64,000 nucleotides of DNA from Xiphophorus maculatus (Eukaryota > Chordata > Actinopteri > Cyprinodontiformes > Poeciliidae), in contig NC_036453.1 in NCBI RefSeq assembly GCF_002775205.1, positions 10,682,594 through 10,746,593 of the forward strand, in the 5' to 3' direction. The notes under the pieces were generated by a model, which searched no databases, was not told the DNA's origin, and worked only from the letters and a program-made list of their open reading frames with translations. Positions 1 through 11,296 of this stretch are shown here, piece by piece. How positions within the stretch are numbered: the stretch's first letter is position 1; every line of letters begins with the position of its first letter. Made by a program: the position numbers and the translations under genes.

Positions 1-711
1 TTTTGTAGGGGCGGCCAGCTGGAGTCAGTGAAAATATCAGGGTGTCACAAAACTGCATTTTACATTTTATATATTTATGTAGATTTATAAATATATATGT
101 TTTTATAAGGCAAGTATTTGAAGTATTTGGCTTTATCTGTCCAAAACTGATTATTTCTGGTAGTCACACAAAAGTTTAGCAAAAACGACATACTTTTGGA
201 AAAGTAGGAGAGAAAATTTCTCTCAATCCCAAGTTGAAATGTAGATAGCATCAAATTGTTGCTATGGAGACTTGGTATCTTAATTCTTCGCATGGTGGTA
301 TTGATAAACTTAGGCCATCTTCCAGGCTTATCCATCTCATTTCCCAATCAAATTTAAAAACTTTCAAAGTGTTTCTCTGGCTGCAGATGCTAGGATCCTG
401 GTGTGTGGCTGTGGTTTAAATGGTTACAAAATCATCAGTCATGATCAGCCATTCCTGACAGACTCAAGCCATCAGCATCTTTGAGTGTTACTCAGTCCAG
501 TTGGTGATTGTTGTCATGCTCACTTTTGGTCCATGATTTGTTCCTTTTATCTCCAAAGATGAACTTCCTGTAGTTTTAGAGAATTTTTAGAGCTAACACC
601 AAGATCAAAATCACACCTACGAATCTGTTAGAAGTGATATATGTAGATGTTTTCCCTCTAATAAATAAATGTACCCAAATTTAAGGTTAAAAGTATTTTA
701 TGTACAATATT
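1..711. other. AT-rich flank, nothing recognised
   Basis: No splice-flanked coding segment, RNA gene or repeat family was recognised here. Open frames are short and lack domain signatures. Confidence 0.5.
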
Positions 712-844
712 GTCTGAGGCCCTGCAATGGACTGGCGACCAGGTGTCCAGGGTGTACCCAGCCTCTCGTCTGTTGACCGCTGGAGATAGGCATCAGCACC
801 AACCTCACTAGGGACAAGGGTATATGATAATGGATGGATGGATC
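712..844 (+). mobile_element. LINE 3' tail (L2-like) ending in GGAT repeat
   Basis: The segment has the familiar fish non-LTR tail layout: a stretch around CAATGGACTGGCGACC, then GTCCAGGGTGTACCCAGCC, then CTGGAGATAGGCATCAGCACC, ending in short GGAT repeats. The segment at 29887-30042 is a second, reverse-oriented copy of the same family. Only the 3' untranslated tail is present and no reverse transcriptase sequence precedes it, as expected for a 5'-truncated insertion. The clade is inferred from memory of the family. Confidence 0.7.
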
Positions 845-3800
845 TTGCGTGAGCTTCTGCTGCTGCAATAAGCTACACTTAGTTTTAGATTTTCTTTTTT
901 TTACTATTGGTTGGTTGTGAGCTCAAGGCTAACAACTGTCTAAGCTAGAAAAGAAAACAAAAAAACTTAAATGCTTCATCTGCAATGTGTTCAAATATAT
1001 TTTCATGTTATTGTGACATTCAGTTTTTTTCTTAAATTACTCTAATGTTTGAAAAGAAAAATATTTTTGATATTGACAAAGAACTATAAAGTCAAAATCA
1101 GCTGGTTTGTCAGTTTACTAAAAACATCAATTTTACTGTGAAATCTTTTCCCTCACATATTTGCTGTGCAAAGCCACCAGCCGCGCAAAAAAACGTGTAT
1201 TCCAGACTGAACATCATCTGTCTCATTCTACTGACCCACAACTTGAGTAGGTTGTGTTCCAGGCCTTCAGTGAAAACCGTATCATTATGTTCAGACAGTC
1301 TCGTACTTGAAATATTCCTCCTGAGCGGAGCGGACCTCCGTGTCCTTTCCCATTCTATGGCGAGTCAGACGTGGAGACAGTAGAGGAAATGTTCTGGTCC
1401 TTTTTGTGACAGGCAGAATAATTGGCTCCAGTCACAGTCTGTCCACTGGAAAAGCATCTGCTTTTCATACACTCTTCAGACACACTGGCAGAAGAGCAAG
1501 AACAGGTATGAAGAAGCAGAGCCCTGTGTGTGGGAGACAATGTGCCTAAGTGTATTTGAGTGATATTAGGCCTGAAGGCTTTGTTACACATCAAAACATT
1601 GGTGGCTATCAGGTAGTCTGGTCTGTGAGCAAATTTGTTCGCTGAAGGACATTTTGTGAATAAAAAAAGATGCGAGAATGAAAACCATGACTCTAAAGTC
1701 CAGATATGGTGGTTTTTACAGTTATCAGTGCTTGTCCATGTACTGCAGAGAATTCTTCTCTTCTGTTGGAACAAACGCTCAATGTCTAATCATTTCATGA
1801 AAGTTTTGGATTTAAAGGACTGTTATCAGAGGAACCAGCACAGTCTTGTTTTGTCTAAATCTTAAAAAAAAAAACAATTTTCATGCAGCTATTTTTTTCT
1901 AAATAGGATCCCAACAAAATTCTTTCTAGAGCTCCACCACAGTCATGTCTGTCTGGAAGAAAAATTATGAGTCTGCTTAGCAGTTTATCCCAGGTCTGAA
2001 CAATGAGCAATAAAAAAATAATATTACACAATCGTAAATGTTTAATTTAATACTGGAATTGACACGTTCTTGTAGTGTAGTTAAGTTTCACTTTCGTTTT
2101 CTACAGGATCTGCTGCTCTAGTATGACACCTGGTGGTTGTTTGAAGTCACAACATATATTTAAGAAAGCAATCCAGTCAAAACAAAGACCTGTCCACCTC
2201 CACTTCTCATGCCCAGTTCCACAATAAACAAACTTCAACGTGGATGGATGGAAAGATAGATATTATTCATTTTAAAAGTAATTGCACTTGGGTCTTCATC
2301 TTTCCAACCTGGAACAAGAACGGTTCAATAAATCATTAAAGTACATAATTATAAAGACAGCAATGCCCATGATGAATGGCTATAAACACATTCATGACCT
2401 TGTCCTGAATTACAGATAGATTAATTTCTAGGTAGGACGTAGTTTTACAAACTAATGCATGCCTGATTTGATTTAATAAAGACTTTAAATTCTCTGACAA
2501 TGACAGGATCATCTGCATACTTTATGATAGCTCTTTATAATAATCTTCTTCTCTTTAAATAGACTCTTTGGGCACGTTCCCATCCCTTTTCACTTTAATC
2601 ATCTCAGTGATTGAATGTGTTAAAACACTTTTTTTTCAAAATGTTAATGTCATAATCATTTCTTCTACCCACACAGAAGCTGGCAGAGTTTTTAGGCAGC
2701 AGTGATTTACTCATCAGTGAACATAGCTTCTCAGCACAGGCCATTTCCCAGAGTCTCCAGGGATGTCATATCGCTCAGCTTGTCGCTCCTGCTCCCAGAT
2801 TGAGGTGTGGGGACAACTTTGAATACACTGAGAGACCACTTCACATCTTATTGCCTCTTAGAGACATTTCCCTGATGATAGCAATACGAGAATCCTGTTA
2901 ATGTTATGCTGCTCCATCATCTGCCACTTTTAAAGTCAATCAGTCAGTGAACAATCTGCATTTCTTTCCTCTCAAGGGGAGGCACCAGGTTATTACATTC
3001 CTGCACACTGCCACCATCAAAAATACCCTTTAAAAAGTGTTTACTGGGTTAAGAAACATTTCAGGAAAAGATAAGATATCCAAATGCCTTTTGCTTTTTC
3101 ATTCGTTCTTTTATGGTGTGACCTCTTACATTGTTTCCCTACATTAAACCATCAGCTCAGCAAGATGAGACAGTGCGAATACAAGAGCAAATATCACGTT
3201 TGGAAAATGACAGCAAAATTACGCTAGTATTCTGAAGCTCGGTTTTAAAATTGCTGCCTTCTGAAATAAATTCAAGGAAACAATCTGCCACAACAGCCTC
3301 TTCTCTGACAGAGAAGCTTTTGTAACAATTTGTTGCCATTTTTCAGGGAGGGTGTTCAGGGTATTGGATGTGGCTGAGATCAGGGAACTGTTTCAAACCA
3401 AAAGCACAAAAGAACGTAGTGTTCGTTATGAACTTTATTCTGTGCAATCGGATCATTTTAAATCAGATTGTCATAATTGGACAATATGGTTAATATCAAG
3501 GGGTTCTTTGTTTCATGAGAGACATCTGACTGACAAAAACAACTGGTGTGCGTCACGTGAAGCCCACTGGTGACTTATCTCAAAAAAAGTGTGTTTGACT
3601 CCATCTGTGATAAATTATAGTGTGTTTTCACTTGTTAGTGGGTCTAATGATAACTTTAAATGTTGTAGGGAAGATGTTCTCCTCTCTAACAACATGATGC
3701 AGAGGAGAAGCTGCTTGACAAACACATCTAACTGGCAATGATCTGAACAACTTACTGAAACGTTTTCCTCACTACACTAACTTTACTAGAAATGCTATGC

Positions 3801-5116
3801 CGTGCTCATTACACTTGCACATAATAAATAGGAAAGGGATAGGATAGGGCTCCTATCTAGGAAGATGAGCACACACTTCCAAATTGCACATACCTGCTGA
3901 AGGAATATGTATGTGTCCGAGAGTTTGAACACAGTGACATGCAAATTTGAATTGTTCCAGGAAAAATGTGGCTCAATGAAGAGTGAAGCACCTTTATATA
4001 TATGTATTTTTTATCTTACTCTGGTGAATAGTAATTTCACAATCATAGAAAATGAATGGGTTCGGCAGAAAACCAATGATGTCGGTAAAACTACTTATCT
4101 CTCAAGCTCAGTATTGTCGGGATGATAATTTGGACTTATTTTCCAGCTACAGGAACTAGAGACCTTGCAGTCACTAGTGGTCCATTTTCAGACCATCATT
4201 TCACAGTAAACAAAATGCATCTGCTTCCAGAGAATGTAGCTGTTTTCATATTATCATCTGAAATTTTGAGGTAATTTGTGTACAGTTCTGCTGTTTCTTT
4301 GCTTTCTGTCAAACCACTCTGGCAGTCATTCGGCTTCCCCATCTTAATCTTACAGCTCGTAGTTTGAAGAGGTTTGTAACTACTTCCAGAAGTAGCAAGA
4401 AGTAATGCTCAACTCTGACCCCATCATTCTGTGTCAGGACTTTTTTTAGTCGATCATAAGGCTTAAAGAACATGTGTAAATGTTTCCAAGAGACTCTAGG
4501 GAACGAAAGGTTAATGATAAAACCTTTTGAGTTGACTGTGAACTCAATGGAAGTTTTCTAGGATTCAATGTAGTCATTTGTATGACAGCTGAATCTTGGA
4601 CTAAACTCATCAATACTCACTAAACACAGCAGCAAGTCTACAACAGCGTCTGAAAAAGAAAGCCAACATGGTCCAGTGGGCCAATTAAACTTCAGACCTC
4701 AAAATGATTCAAATGCTGCGGTGACACTTTCAAGAGCTGTTCAGGAACACAACTTCAGTAAACTGGAATAGTGATTTAAGAGTAATACATAAACCCCTCC
4801 AGATTATTCGTTTTATACAAGTTAGAATTCCTGAGAATGCCAAAAATATTACACAATCTTTAACAAAGAACTGTGCTGCTGCCCTTCTTTCCAAATGTAT
4901 TAGTGAGCTTTTGTCTCCACCTTGTGATGTGCAAGTGGATTGCATTATTATTTAGTCTAGAATAAATGCTGTTCAGTTCAGTAGCCATATTGCGGCTGGA
5001 ATAAAAGAAAGTAATTCACAAAACGTGTTTAATTAAGTCCACGTTTATTTTTATTTTTTTTTAAATCAAGACTTGTAATATTAACTATGGCATAATGAGG
5101 CAAAACTTGAGGAAAC
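845..5116. other. Intergenic flank upstream of sap30l
   Basis: Mostly AT-rich sequence with no supported gene. At 4125-4225, frames reading DNLDLFSS and then, in another frame, SDHHFTVN recall the end of a LINE endonuclease domain, so a heavily decayed LINE may lie around 4080-4950; this is weak. A 74-codon open frame behind a good splice acceptor at 2676 has no recognisable product and is listed under rejected items. Confidence 0.4.
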
Positions 5117-5222
<106 letters not shown>

Positions 5223-5439
5223 AACCAACTATAATATTGAAGCTTGAAAAATAACTTAACTGTGAAATTTACCTACCGTAAATATTTCATTTCCTATCTG
5301 TGCTGCTGCTAATTAAAAGGCCATCTGATCTAACTGTTTACAACGCCATATTCAACGCCTTTCCATAGAAGAAAACGGTTGAAAACTGATGTTTGTTACA
5401 GCAAATAAAAATATAGATCTTGTAAATTAAGCCCGCCTT

Positions 5440-6037
5440 CAGGAAAAAAGTTGGCCAATCACCGTCCAGGGCAAGAACTTCCGCCACACGGACGGAGCAT
5501 GTTCCATTGTACCGAGCAGTTCTAAAACAGTGTCGCAGTTTTGGAGGTGTCAACTGTTAGAATTCCGTTAAAGTTGCTTTGGTTGTGGTGACCAGTCGTC
5601 GCTACTTAGTGAAGAAATCAGATGAGGTCGTTGACGACAGAGTAACGGGCGACTGCAGGGACAGAGTGCGGTGGTTCTCACCGAAGGAATTCCATCCAGC
5701 TTCAGCAGCGGCTCTTCCACCTTCTTCCGCCGGTTAGCACCGCAGCTAAACAGCGTTAGCCGCGGTTTGTTTTAACTCCCGTGAATCCGATGAGTGGAAT
5801 GTTTTTAACCCGGAGGCATCTCAGTTCGAGTCGGTCAGAAACACAGACGACGAAGGCTGTTAGCTCCGGGATTAGCCGCTAAGCCGAGTTAGCTACTTGG
5901 CTAGCCAACTGTCGGGTCGCCTTGTATAAAAACAAACAAACAAACACAAAAAAAACAGCACAACGTGTAGTCAGGTACAAACGTTGTTCTGGTTAATATT
6001 TATTGCTTGGACTTGAATTTCACCGCAACCGCGCAGA
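5440..6037 (+). promoter_or_regulatory. sap30l: sap30l promoter and 5' UTR region
   Basis: This stretch is clearly richer in CpG than its AT-rich surroundings and ends at the sap30l start codon. A CCAAT box is visible at 5455-5459, ETS-like TTCCGC cores near 5479 and 5725, and several GTTAGC-type repeats follow. There is no TATA box, which suits a housekeeping corepressor gene with dispersed start sites. The exact transcription start cannot be set from sequence alone. Confidence 0.65.
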
Positions 6038-6223
6038 ATGAATGGGTTCAGCACAGAAGAGGACAGCCACGACGGCCCGCCGGCTCCACCGTTTTACGGC
6101 CAGAGCTGCTGTCTGATCGAGGACGGGGAGCGCTGCGGCCGCTCGGCTGGAAACGCCTCCTTCAGCAAGAGGATTCAGAAGAGCATATCGCAGAAGAAGC
6201 TGAAGCTGGACATCGACAAGAGT
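6038..6223 (+). CDS. sap30l: sap30l coding exon 1
   Basis: Encodes residues 1-62, from [10 protein letters not shown] to LDIDKS, including zinc ligands C24/C25 and C33. The donor is AGT|GTAAGA. A parallel open frame starting at 6007 is only a shadow. Confidence 0.96.
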
Positions 6224-9200
6224 GTAAGATCACTTTTTTTCTGATCGTTTACTGAAATTTCCGTTAAAAAAAGAAGTTTGGGACTCGAACTCCCCAGCTG
6301 TTGTCGATCTGCTGGTGTTTACGGAGTCCCGCATGTTGACTGCGACTTTAACCGTCAGGCGTTATGTAGGACAGCACTGTCGGCCCGCTTCATCTTCCAG
6401 CCGTCGCACTCTTTTCTAACACACCCCCTATTTTCTGTTTGTTGCTTAATCTCATTTTTGTGGTTAGTAAGCTTTTCTAAAGCTACCAGGGCTAAATGTA
6501 GCTGTTTTTCGAACACTTCTTTGTTAAAGAAGATTCTTAGTGATGCTGAACAACTAAGGAATCAAGTTGGATCACAACTGGCAGACAGTTGCAATATAGG
6601 GTAAAACAATAGCTCTTATAATGTTCAAAGCAGGAAACTGTTTACTTCTAGGAAACATTCACGTTTAATGACCGAATAAAACGCCACGTTGCTACTACAA
6701 AACACAAACATGAGTAACTTTGAAAACAACTAAGGTAACTTTTTAACTTGGAAATTGTACACTTCCAGTCAAGGGTGTAAATCTCATCTCATCATTGGGG
6801 GGGACCAGAAACAGGGAAACTTCTTAAGAGCAATTTTGGGGGGGGTCTGCGAGGTTCCATTGAAATGTAATGTAAAATGTGGTTTAAAAAGTTTTTAAAC
6901 CACATTCAAGCTGCAGGACCAAAAATGACTAGTAATGCATATCAAACATGTTTTATTTTCAGAAAGCAGCCTGCAGAGAAGTCAAATAAAAATTCAAATG
7001 TTGCTTAGATACGAGTTTTGTTCAGTCTGACTGATGTAATCTCTGCTACACCTTTACAAAAGGTTAAAGTTCTAAATACAAAAGTTTTAATGAGTAACTC
7101 CTCTTAATAAAATTCCTCATAAACATTGATTTATTGAAATGGCTCCCAATACAAGTTATGGGCTATTTAAATAATAACTTAAGTTGCTTTATTTTTAAGC
7201 CTTTTTTAGTTTTGGCATGTAACTGAAAACAAACAAAGTAGATAGAAATTAATATCTGGGGAGTATCATAATTTAAAGGTAGCACTTAGGTAGCATTCTA
7301 GACTTTTCCAAGATTGGGGGTTCCGGACCCCCCGAACCCCCCAGGATTTACGCCTATGCTTCCACTAGGCGGGTGGGACATGGGATGGGATTCTTACAAA
7401 ATGCTAACCTTCAGCTAAAACGCCTTACTTTCACACTCACTGTATTTTCACAGACACTAGTGTAATATTGTTGGTTTTATTTATTGATCAGGAAGAGCAA
7501 TTTCTTCATGCTGGAATGATTCAATATAAATATTTCATCTGGATTTTTAAACAGAGTAATACATTGATATAAGTGGGTTAATTAGGTGGTTTATTTGCTA
7601 GGATATTTTCCTGCTGTCAGCTACACAACAGGTGTCAACCCATTGTTTTAAAACAGTGTTAGCCTAATATTAGAGTCATATTTTTTTGTGAATAAAAGTA
7701 TTTTCGAAAAGGTGACTTTTTCTGGAACTTCAGTGTTCTCAAAATCACGACTTTTTAAAATCTTTGCTATAGCATGATGCCATAATCGTGGCAGACATAT
7801 GCTTTCATTTCCAATGGTTGACCTGGAGTTGTTTTCCTACCTTCCAGGTGCGGCATCTCTACATCTGTGACTTTCACAAGAACTTCATCCAGAGCGTCCG
7901 CAACAAGAGAAAGAGGAAGACGAGTGATGATGGAGGGGAATCCCCTGACCACGATGTGGAAGTGCCTGAGGTAAGCTGGGTTAAAGCGGACTAGTCAACG
8001 CTCTCACACCACCTCACATGTGTAAATGTTGCTTCAAAAGTAAACTAGTTAATATTCTAAGATTTGATTCAATGCATATCTGTGGGACACCAGGTAGTTA
8101 CCATTATGCATGTGATCTGAAGTAATGGAAACATTCAGATGCTGTGAATAACAGTATGTTTATTATTCAGTGCTTTAACAAATAAACTCTAGTTTCAGAG
8201 AGAGAAACTGCAGAATTTAAGTCCACAAAACACAAGGAAAACCTGCTCAATAAGTTGAAATAACAAAATATTTTTCAGTCAAAGCAGATTATAATATATA
8301 CTCACATACGATGTAAATAAAATACACCTTTTATTTCTAGAATTTTCCTTGAAAATTCAGCCCAAAGTCAGAGTGTGTGATGCTCAGGGAAACTCCAAAA
8401 ATAAACCAAAGAGCTCCGGCCCAGAAACTACATGTCTCAGCATGTAAAAGTTCAAAACGTGACAGGAAAAGGTTGAACAAGAATGACTTGTTTGGAAGGG
8501 TTGAAGGAGATCCAGCAAGATTTAGATTTGCAGAGTTTTATCTGACACATTTCTTTGGACAGATGAGACCAGCACAGAGATGTTCAGTAGCAATTCACAG
8601 CATCATGTCAGGTGGCAACCAAACACCTCAAACCACACGGCGGTGGAAGGGTGATGATTCCAGTTTGTTTCACGGCTGCACGACCAAAACATCTGAAGTC
8701 ATGGGGATTTTCTTCACACGGTTTTTTTACATGTTTTTATTGTAAAACCAATTGTTCACTTCCTCAAAGTTGCCGGTGGTCAAAGAACAGATCAGAAGAC
8801 GTTATACGTCTTCTGCCTCTCGACGTAAAACGTTCTCATCACTGTGTTGGTGTTTTCAGGTGGATCTGTTCCAGCTGCAGGTGAACACGCTGAGACGCTA
8901 CAAGCGACACTACAAGCTGCAGACCAGACCTGGTCTCAACAAGGCCCAGCTGGCAGAGGTAAACACACACACACACACACACAGCGTTCTATCAATAGCA
9001 AGTTACACATCATCTTCTGTATTCAGTTGCGAACTCTTTTACAGACTGGTCAGATCCTTCAGTTTGTCTTAAATGTGTCTTGTTATTGTGTTTTTGAGTT
9101 TTGTCATGCATGGTAAAAGTTTTGTCTTGCTGTTGATTTAAAAAAAGAAAATGTATGCCGTGCTCAAACTCAGTTGGAACTGCATTAACACCTCCAACTA

Positions 9201-11296
9201 CTTCAAATTAATTTTCCGCAGAGTTCAGAAGCTTGGTGTCAGTTTCAGTCTGTTATTGTTAGAAAACAGGCCTTCATTTATTCTGGACAGGTGAGCCATT
9301 TGTAGTAATTTCTCACACAATTCAGCAGGGGGCGCTCTATATGTTTCTTTGACCTACTCTGTCGCCTGTTAGTGATGTGGAAATTACCATAGACGAGTAA
9401 AAACAAGCTGTTTTATTTACAGGGTGTCGATATTTACGAGATGCGTATAAAATGTGTTTGAAATGGTTGGAGCCAAATGGTCATGTTCTCAATTCTGCAT
9501 ATCATTTTAGTCGCGTCCAAATGAGGTTCTCACACAGTTGCATTCAGTTTATGGGAGACAAAAAAAAACATGTATTGAACATTTTTTTTTGACCCAAACA
9601 GTCTAGCAGCACTATTGTAACTTGAAATATTTCACGAGGTTTTATTTCTTAGTAAACAGTTTAGAACTGTTGTTGTCATATGTGTTGTCACTACAGTATT
9701 TGAGCATAGACACAGATCCATGCTGACATACCACAAACTCTTTTGGTTAATTAATATACAATAGAGATATTGAGATGATTTTTAGCTGGGTCATAATGGG
9801 GAGAAATGATTCATCAGTCTTTTACTAACTACTTCCCGTTTTGAGCTGTGAAAATTGTTTACTCTAAACTATTTGCTGGGTCCAGAAGAAGTCTCCAAAA
9901 CATTCTAGAGCTGTAACAATAAAGTCAAATAAGGTCTCTTTGTTTTGCATCCTTAGCAGAAATTTAATAAGGCAAAGGAGAGGATTAAGTATTTACCGGA
10001 ACAGATGGACATTTGCCATTTATTGTGAAAAATCTCTTACCGTGATAAGAATTTTTGCTTATTTTTTTCATGATAAATACTGATGTTAAATATTGATGTT
10101 GAATAAAAATAAAAAAATGTTCAAAACAACAAATGTTCTCACTATTTTCTCCACTTTGGTTCCATTAGCGTTCCAATAAAAACGTACATTTTAAAATATG
10201 ATTAAATGCAGTTACTGTGCAGATGGTGATGTAAATCACTTTTTTAAAGGGACAGTATCATGTATTTTCCTGGCATATAGTCTCATTTTATACCACAATC
10301 AAGTAACCGTCACCGTCACTTGTAATAAAAATGCTGTATATATTAAATATGACATAAAAAAATTTTACTTTACAATTTAACACCTTCAAATTGGGCCTCG
10401 GTCTCTTGAAAAACTGCTCCTCTTTCTGCCTATAACAGCATAACAACCCCTCTATTAACCATTTAACAATGTTCTTACCAGCGTTGCAGTGAGAAGTAGC
10501 TGATATAATGAGCTCAGTAGATTTGCAGTTCCACCTGGTGTTTGCTAGTTGCTGCTGGCTAGTTTGAAGGTAGTGAGTGGGGGAATTGAAGGGCAGTACT
10601 GCTCTGAGAGGTAGAAGCTTGGAAACTGTTGCTCAGAGGAGGAGCTGCACCTCAAAGGTGGGGCTAGGTCCACCCGGGCGTTTTGCTCATCTGAATGGTT
10701 GCCACAGGAGTTTAGAGGACTTCTCAAACATTCATGAAAGAATTAAGGCAACACCCCAGGTATGTTTTGATGAGGAAATAACATAAGTTTTATATCTTTA
10801 GTTTTTACAAGATGTACAACTAAAGAAAGTCGATTTTACACAATACTGGCCCTTTAAGTAACTGGTGTCTCAAAGAAGCTAATTTCAGATCAGCTTGTTT
10901 TTCAAGACAGTATTTGATGGTGGCACCATGAATGCTGTGCTATGCAGTCACTGTCCTGCTAAACGGGTTATTACCTAAAATTATTTTTTTTAATCTTCAT
11001 GTCCTAAGTTTGTATGGTTCAACCCTAGTTGTGATGTGATGTGACCCAGCTTGTTATATTTCTCCATTTAAATCAGACTCCAGGTCCAGCAGCGGTTTAG
11101 CTCAGGAACTTCACCTCATATTACCACCTTTTTATTCACTTTTAGCCTCTTTCCTGTTTCCCCTCAGACCGTGAGTCGTCACTTCAGGAATATACCTGTG
11201 AACGAGAAGGAGACGCTCACCTACTTCATCTACATGGTGAAGAGCAGCAAGAGCCGCCTGGACCAGAAGGCCGACGCAGGCAAACCACTGGACTAA
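6038..11296 (+). CDS. sap30l: sap30l: SAP30-like subunit of Sin3/HDAC corepressor
   Basis: Four coding exons, 6038-6223, 7848-7970, 8860-8958 and 11168-11296, join in phase 0 at canonical GT-AG sites to give 178 aa; human SAP30L has 183. The protein bridges the Sin3 scaffold and class I histone deacetylases in the nucleus and also binds DNA and phosphoinositides (family knowledge). Visible parts: N-terminus [10 protein letters not shown]; the C2CH zinc module with C24/C25, C33, C69 and H72 at the same spacing as human C29/C30, C38, C74, H77; a basic nuclear-localisation stretch RNKRKRK (80-86); an acidic linker (88-103); and the C-terminal Sin3-binding domain (about 103-170) with the basic [10 protein letters not shown] helix. 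The start has A at -3. The [10 protein letters not shown] start and the length distinguish it from the paralogue SAP30. The fish protein is shorter only in the Ala/Pro stretch near residue 15. All key residues are present, so the gene looks functional. Confidence 0.97.
6224..7847 (+). other. sap30l: sap30l intron 1
   Basis: A phase-0 intron of 1624 bp, bounded by GTAAGA and a CTACCTTCCAG acceptor. It contains the MITE-like element 6773-7360; the rest is AT-rich with nothing else recognised. Confidence 0.93.
6773..7360. mobile_element. MITE-like element with GGYGTAAATC termini
   Basis: The left end reads GGGTGTAAATC followed by a G-run, and the right end is its imperfect reverse complement: a C-run followed by GATTTACGCC. 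About 590 bp lie between, with no open frame. This is the layout of a non-autonomous DNA transposon; the superfamily is not determined. A perfect 15-bp palindrome lies inside at 6876-6906. Confidence 0.55.
7848..7970 (+). CDS. sap30l: sap30l coding exon 2
   Basis: Encodes residues 63-103, completing the zinc module (YICDFH gives C69 and H72) and carrying the RNKRKRK basic motif and the acidic linker. Acceptor CTTCCAG, donor GAG|GTAAGC. Confidence 0.96.
7971..8859 (+). other. sap30l: sap30l intron 2
   Basis: A phase-0 intron of 889 bp with acceptor GTGTTTTCAG. It is largely occupied by a Tc1-like fossil at 8375-8740. Confidence 0.93.
8375..8740 (+). mobile_element. Tc1/mariner-like transposase fossil
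   Basis: Nucleotide phrases typical of fish Tc1 transposase genes occur in order: TTTGGACAGATGAGACC, CAATTCACAGCATCATGTC, then CGGTGGAAGGGTGATGATT. The reading frame is broken by stops and internal deletion, so no active enzyme is encoded. Assignment is from remembered family phrases, not from a search. Confidence 0.6.
8860..8958 (+). CDS. sap30l: sap30l coding exon 3
   Basis: Encodes residues 104-136, [10 protein letters not shown] to NKAQLAE, the start of the Sin3-binding domain and its basic helix. The donor GAG|GTAAAC runs straight into an AC dinucleotide repeat. Confidence 0.96.
8961..8983. repeat. (AC)n dinucleotide repeat at a splice donor
   Basis: About ten AC units begin two bases after the sap30l exon 3 donor GT, so the +3 to +6 donor positions form part of the repeat. 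Confidence 0.9.
9321..9339 (+). promoter_or_regulatory. Candidate CTCF site in sap30l intron 3
   Basis: TTCAGCAGGGGGCGCTCT matches the core of the vertebrate CTCF consensus (CAGCAGGGGGCGCT) at every core base. It sits in AT-rich intron sequence between sap30l and the hand1 domain. Occupancy is not shown by sequence. Confidence 0.6.
10244..10857. mobile_element. TTAA-flanked MITE, copy 1 (best preserved)
   Basis: The ends are TTAAAGGGACAGTAT and ATACTGGCCCTTTAA, inverted repeats matching at 14 of 15 positions and including the TTAA target duplication used by Kolobok and piggyBac-type elements. The 614-bp body has no transposase. Shared internal phrases (CCTCTATTAACC, GTTTGCTAGTTGCTGCTGGC, GAAGCTTGGAAACTG) identify copies at 22815-23384 and 58363-58903. 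Superfamily is inferred from the target site. Confidence 0.82.
11168..11296 (+). CDS. sap30l: sap30l coding exon 4
   Basis: Encodes residues 137-178, [10 protein letters not shown] to AGKPLD, then TAA. It holds the second half of the Sin3-binding domain, including [12 protein letters not shown]. Confidence 0.96.
   Translation, partial: TVSRHFRNIPVNEKETLTYFIYMVKSSKSRLDQKADAGKPLD

Larger units (their letters stand above)
8959..11167 (+). other. sap30l: sap30l intron 3
   Basis: A phase-0 intron of 2209 bp ending in CCCCTCAG. It contains an AC repeat at its 5' end, a CTCF-like motif at 9321-9339, and a TTAA-flanked transposon at 10244-10857. Confidence 0.93.

Noticed and set aside
2677..2901. 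74-codon open frame behind a good splice acceptor
   Set aside because: No recognisable protein, no matching donor or neighbouring exon, and a frame this long arises by chance often enough in a scan this size.
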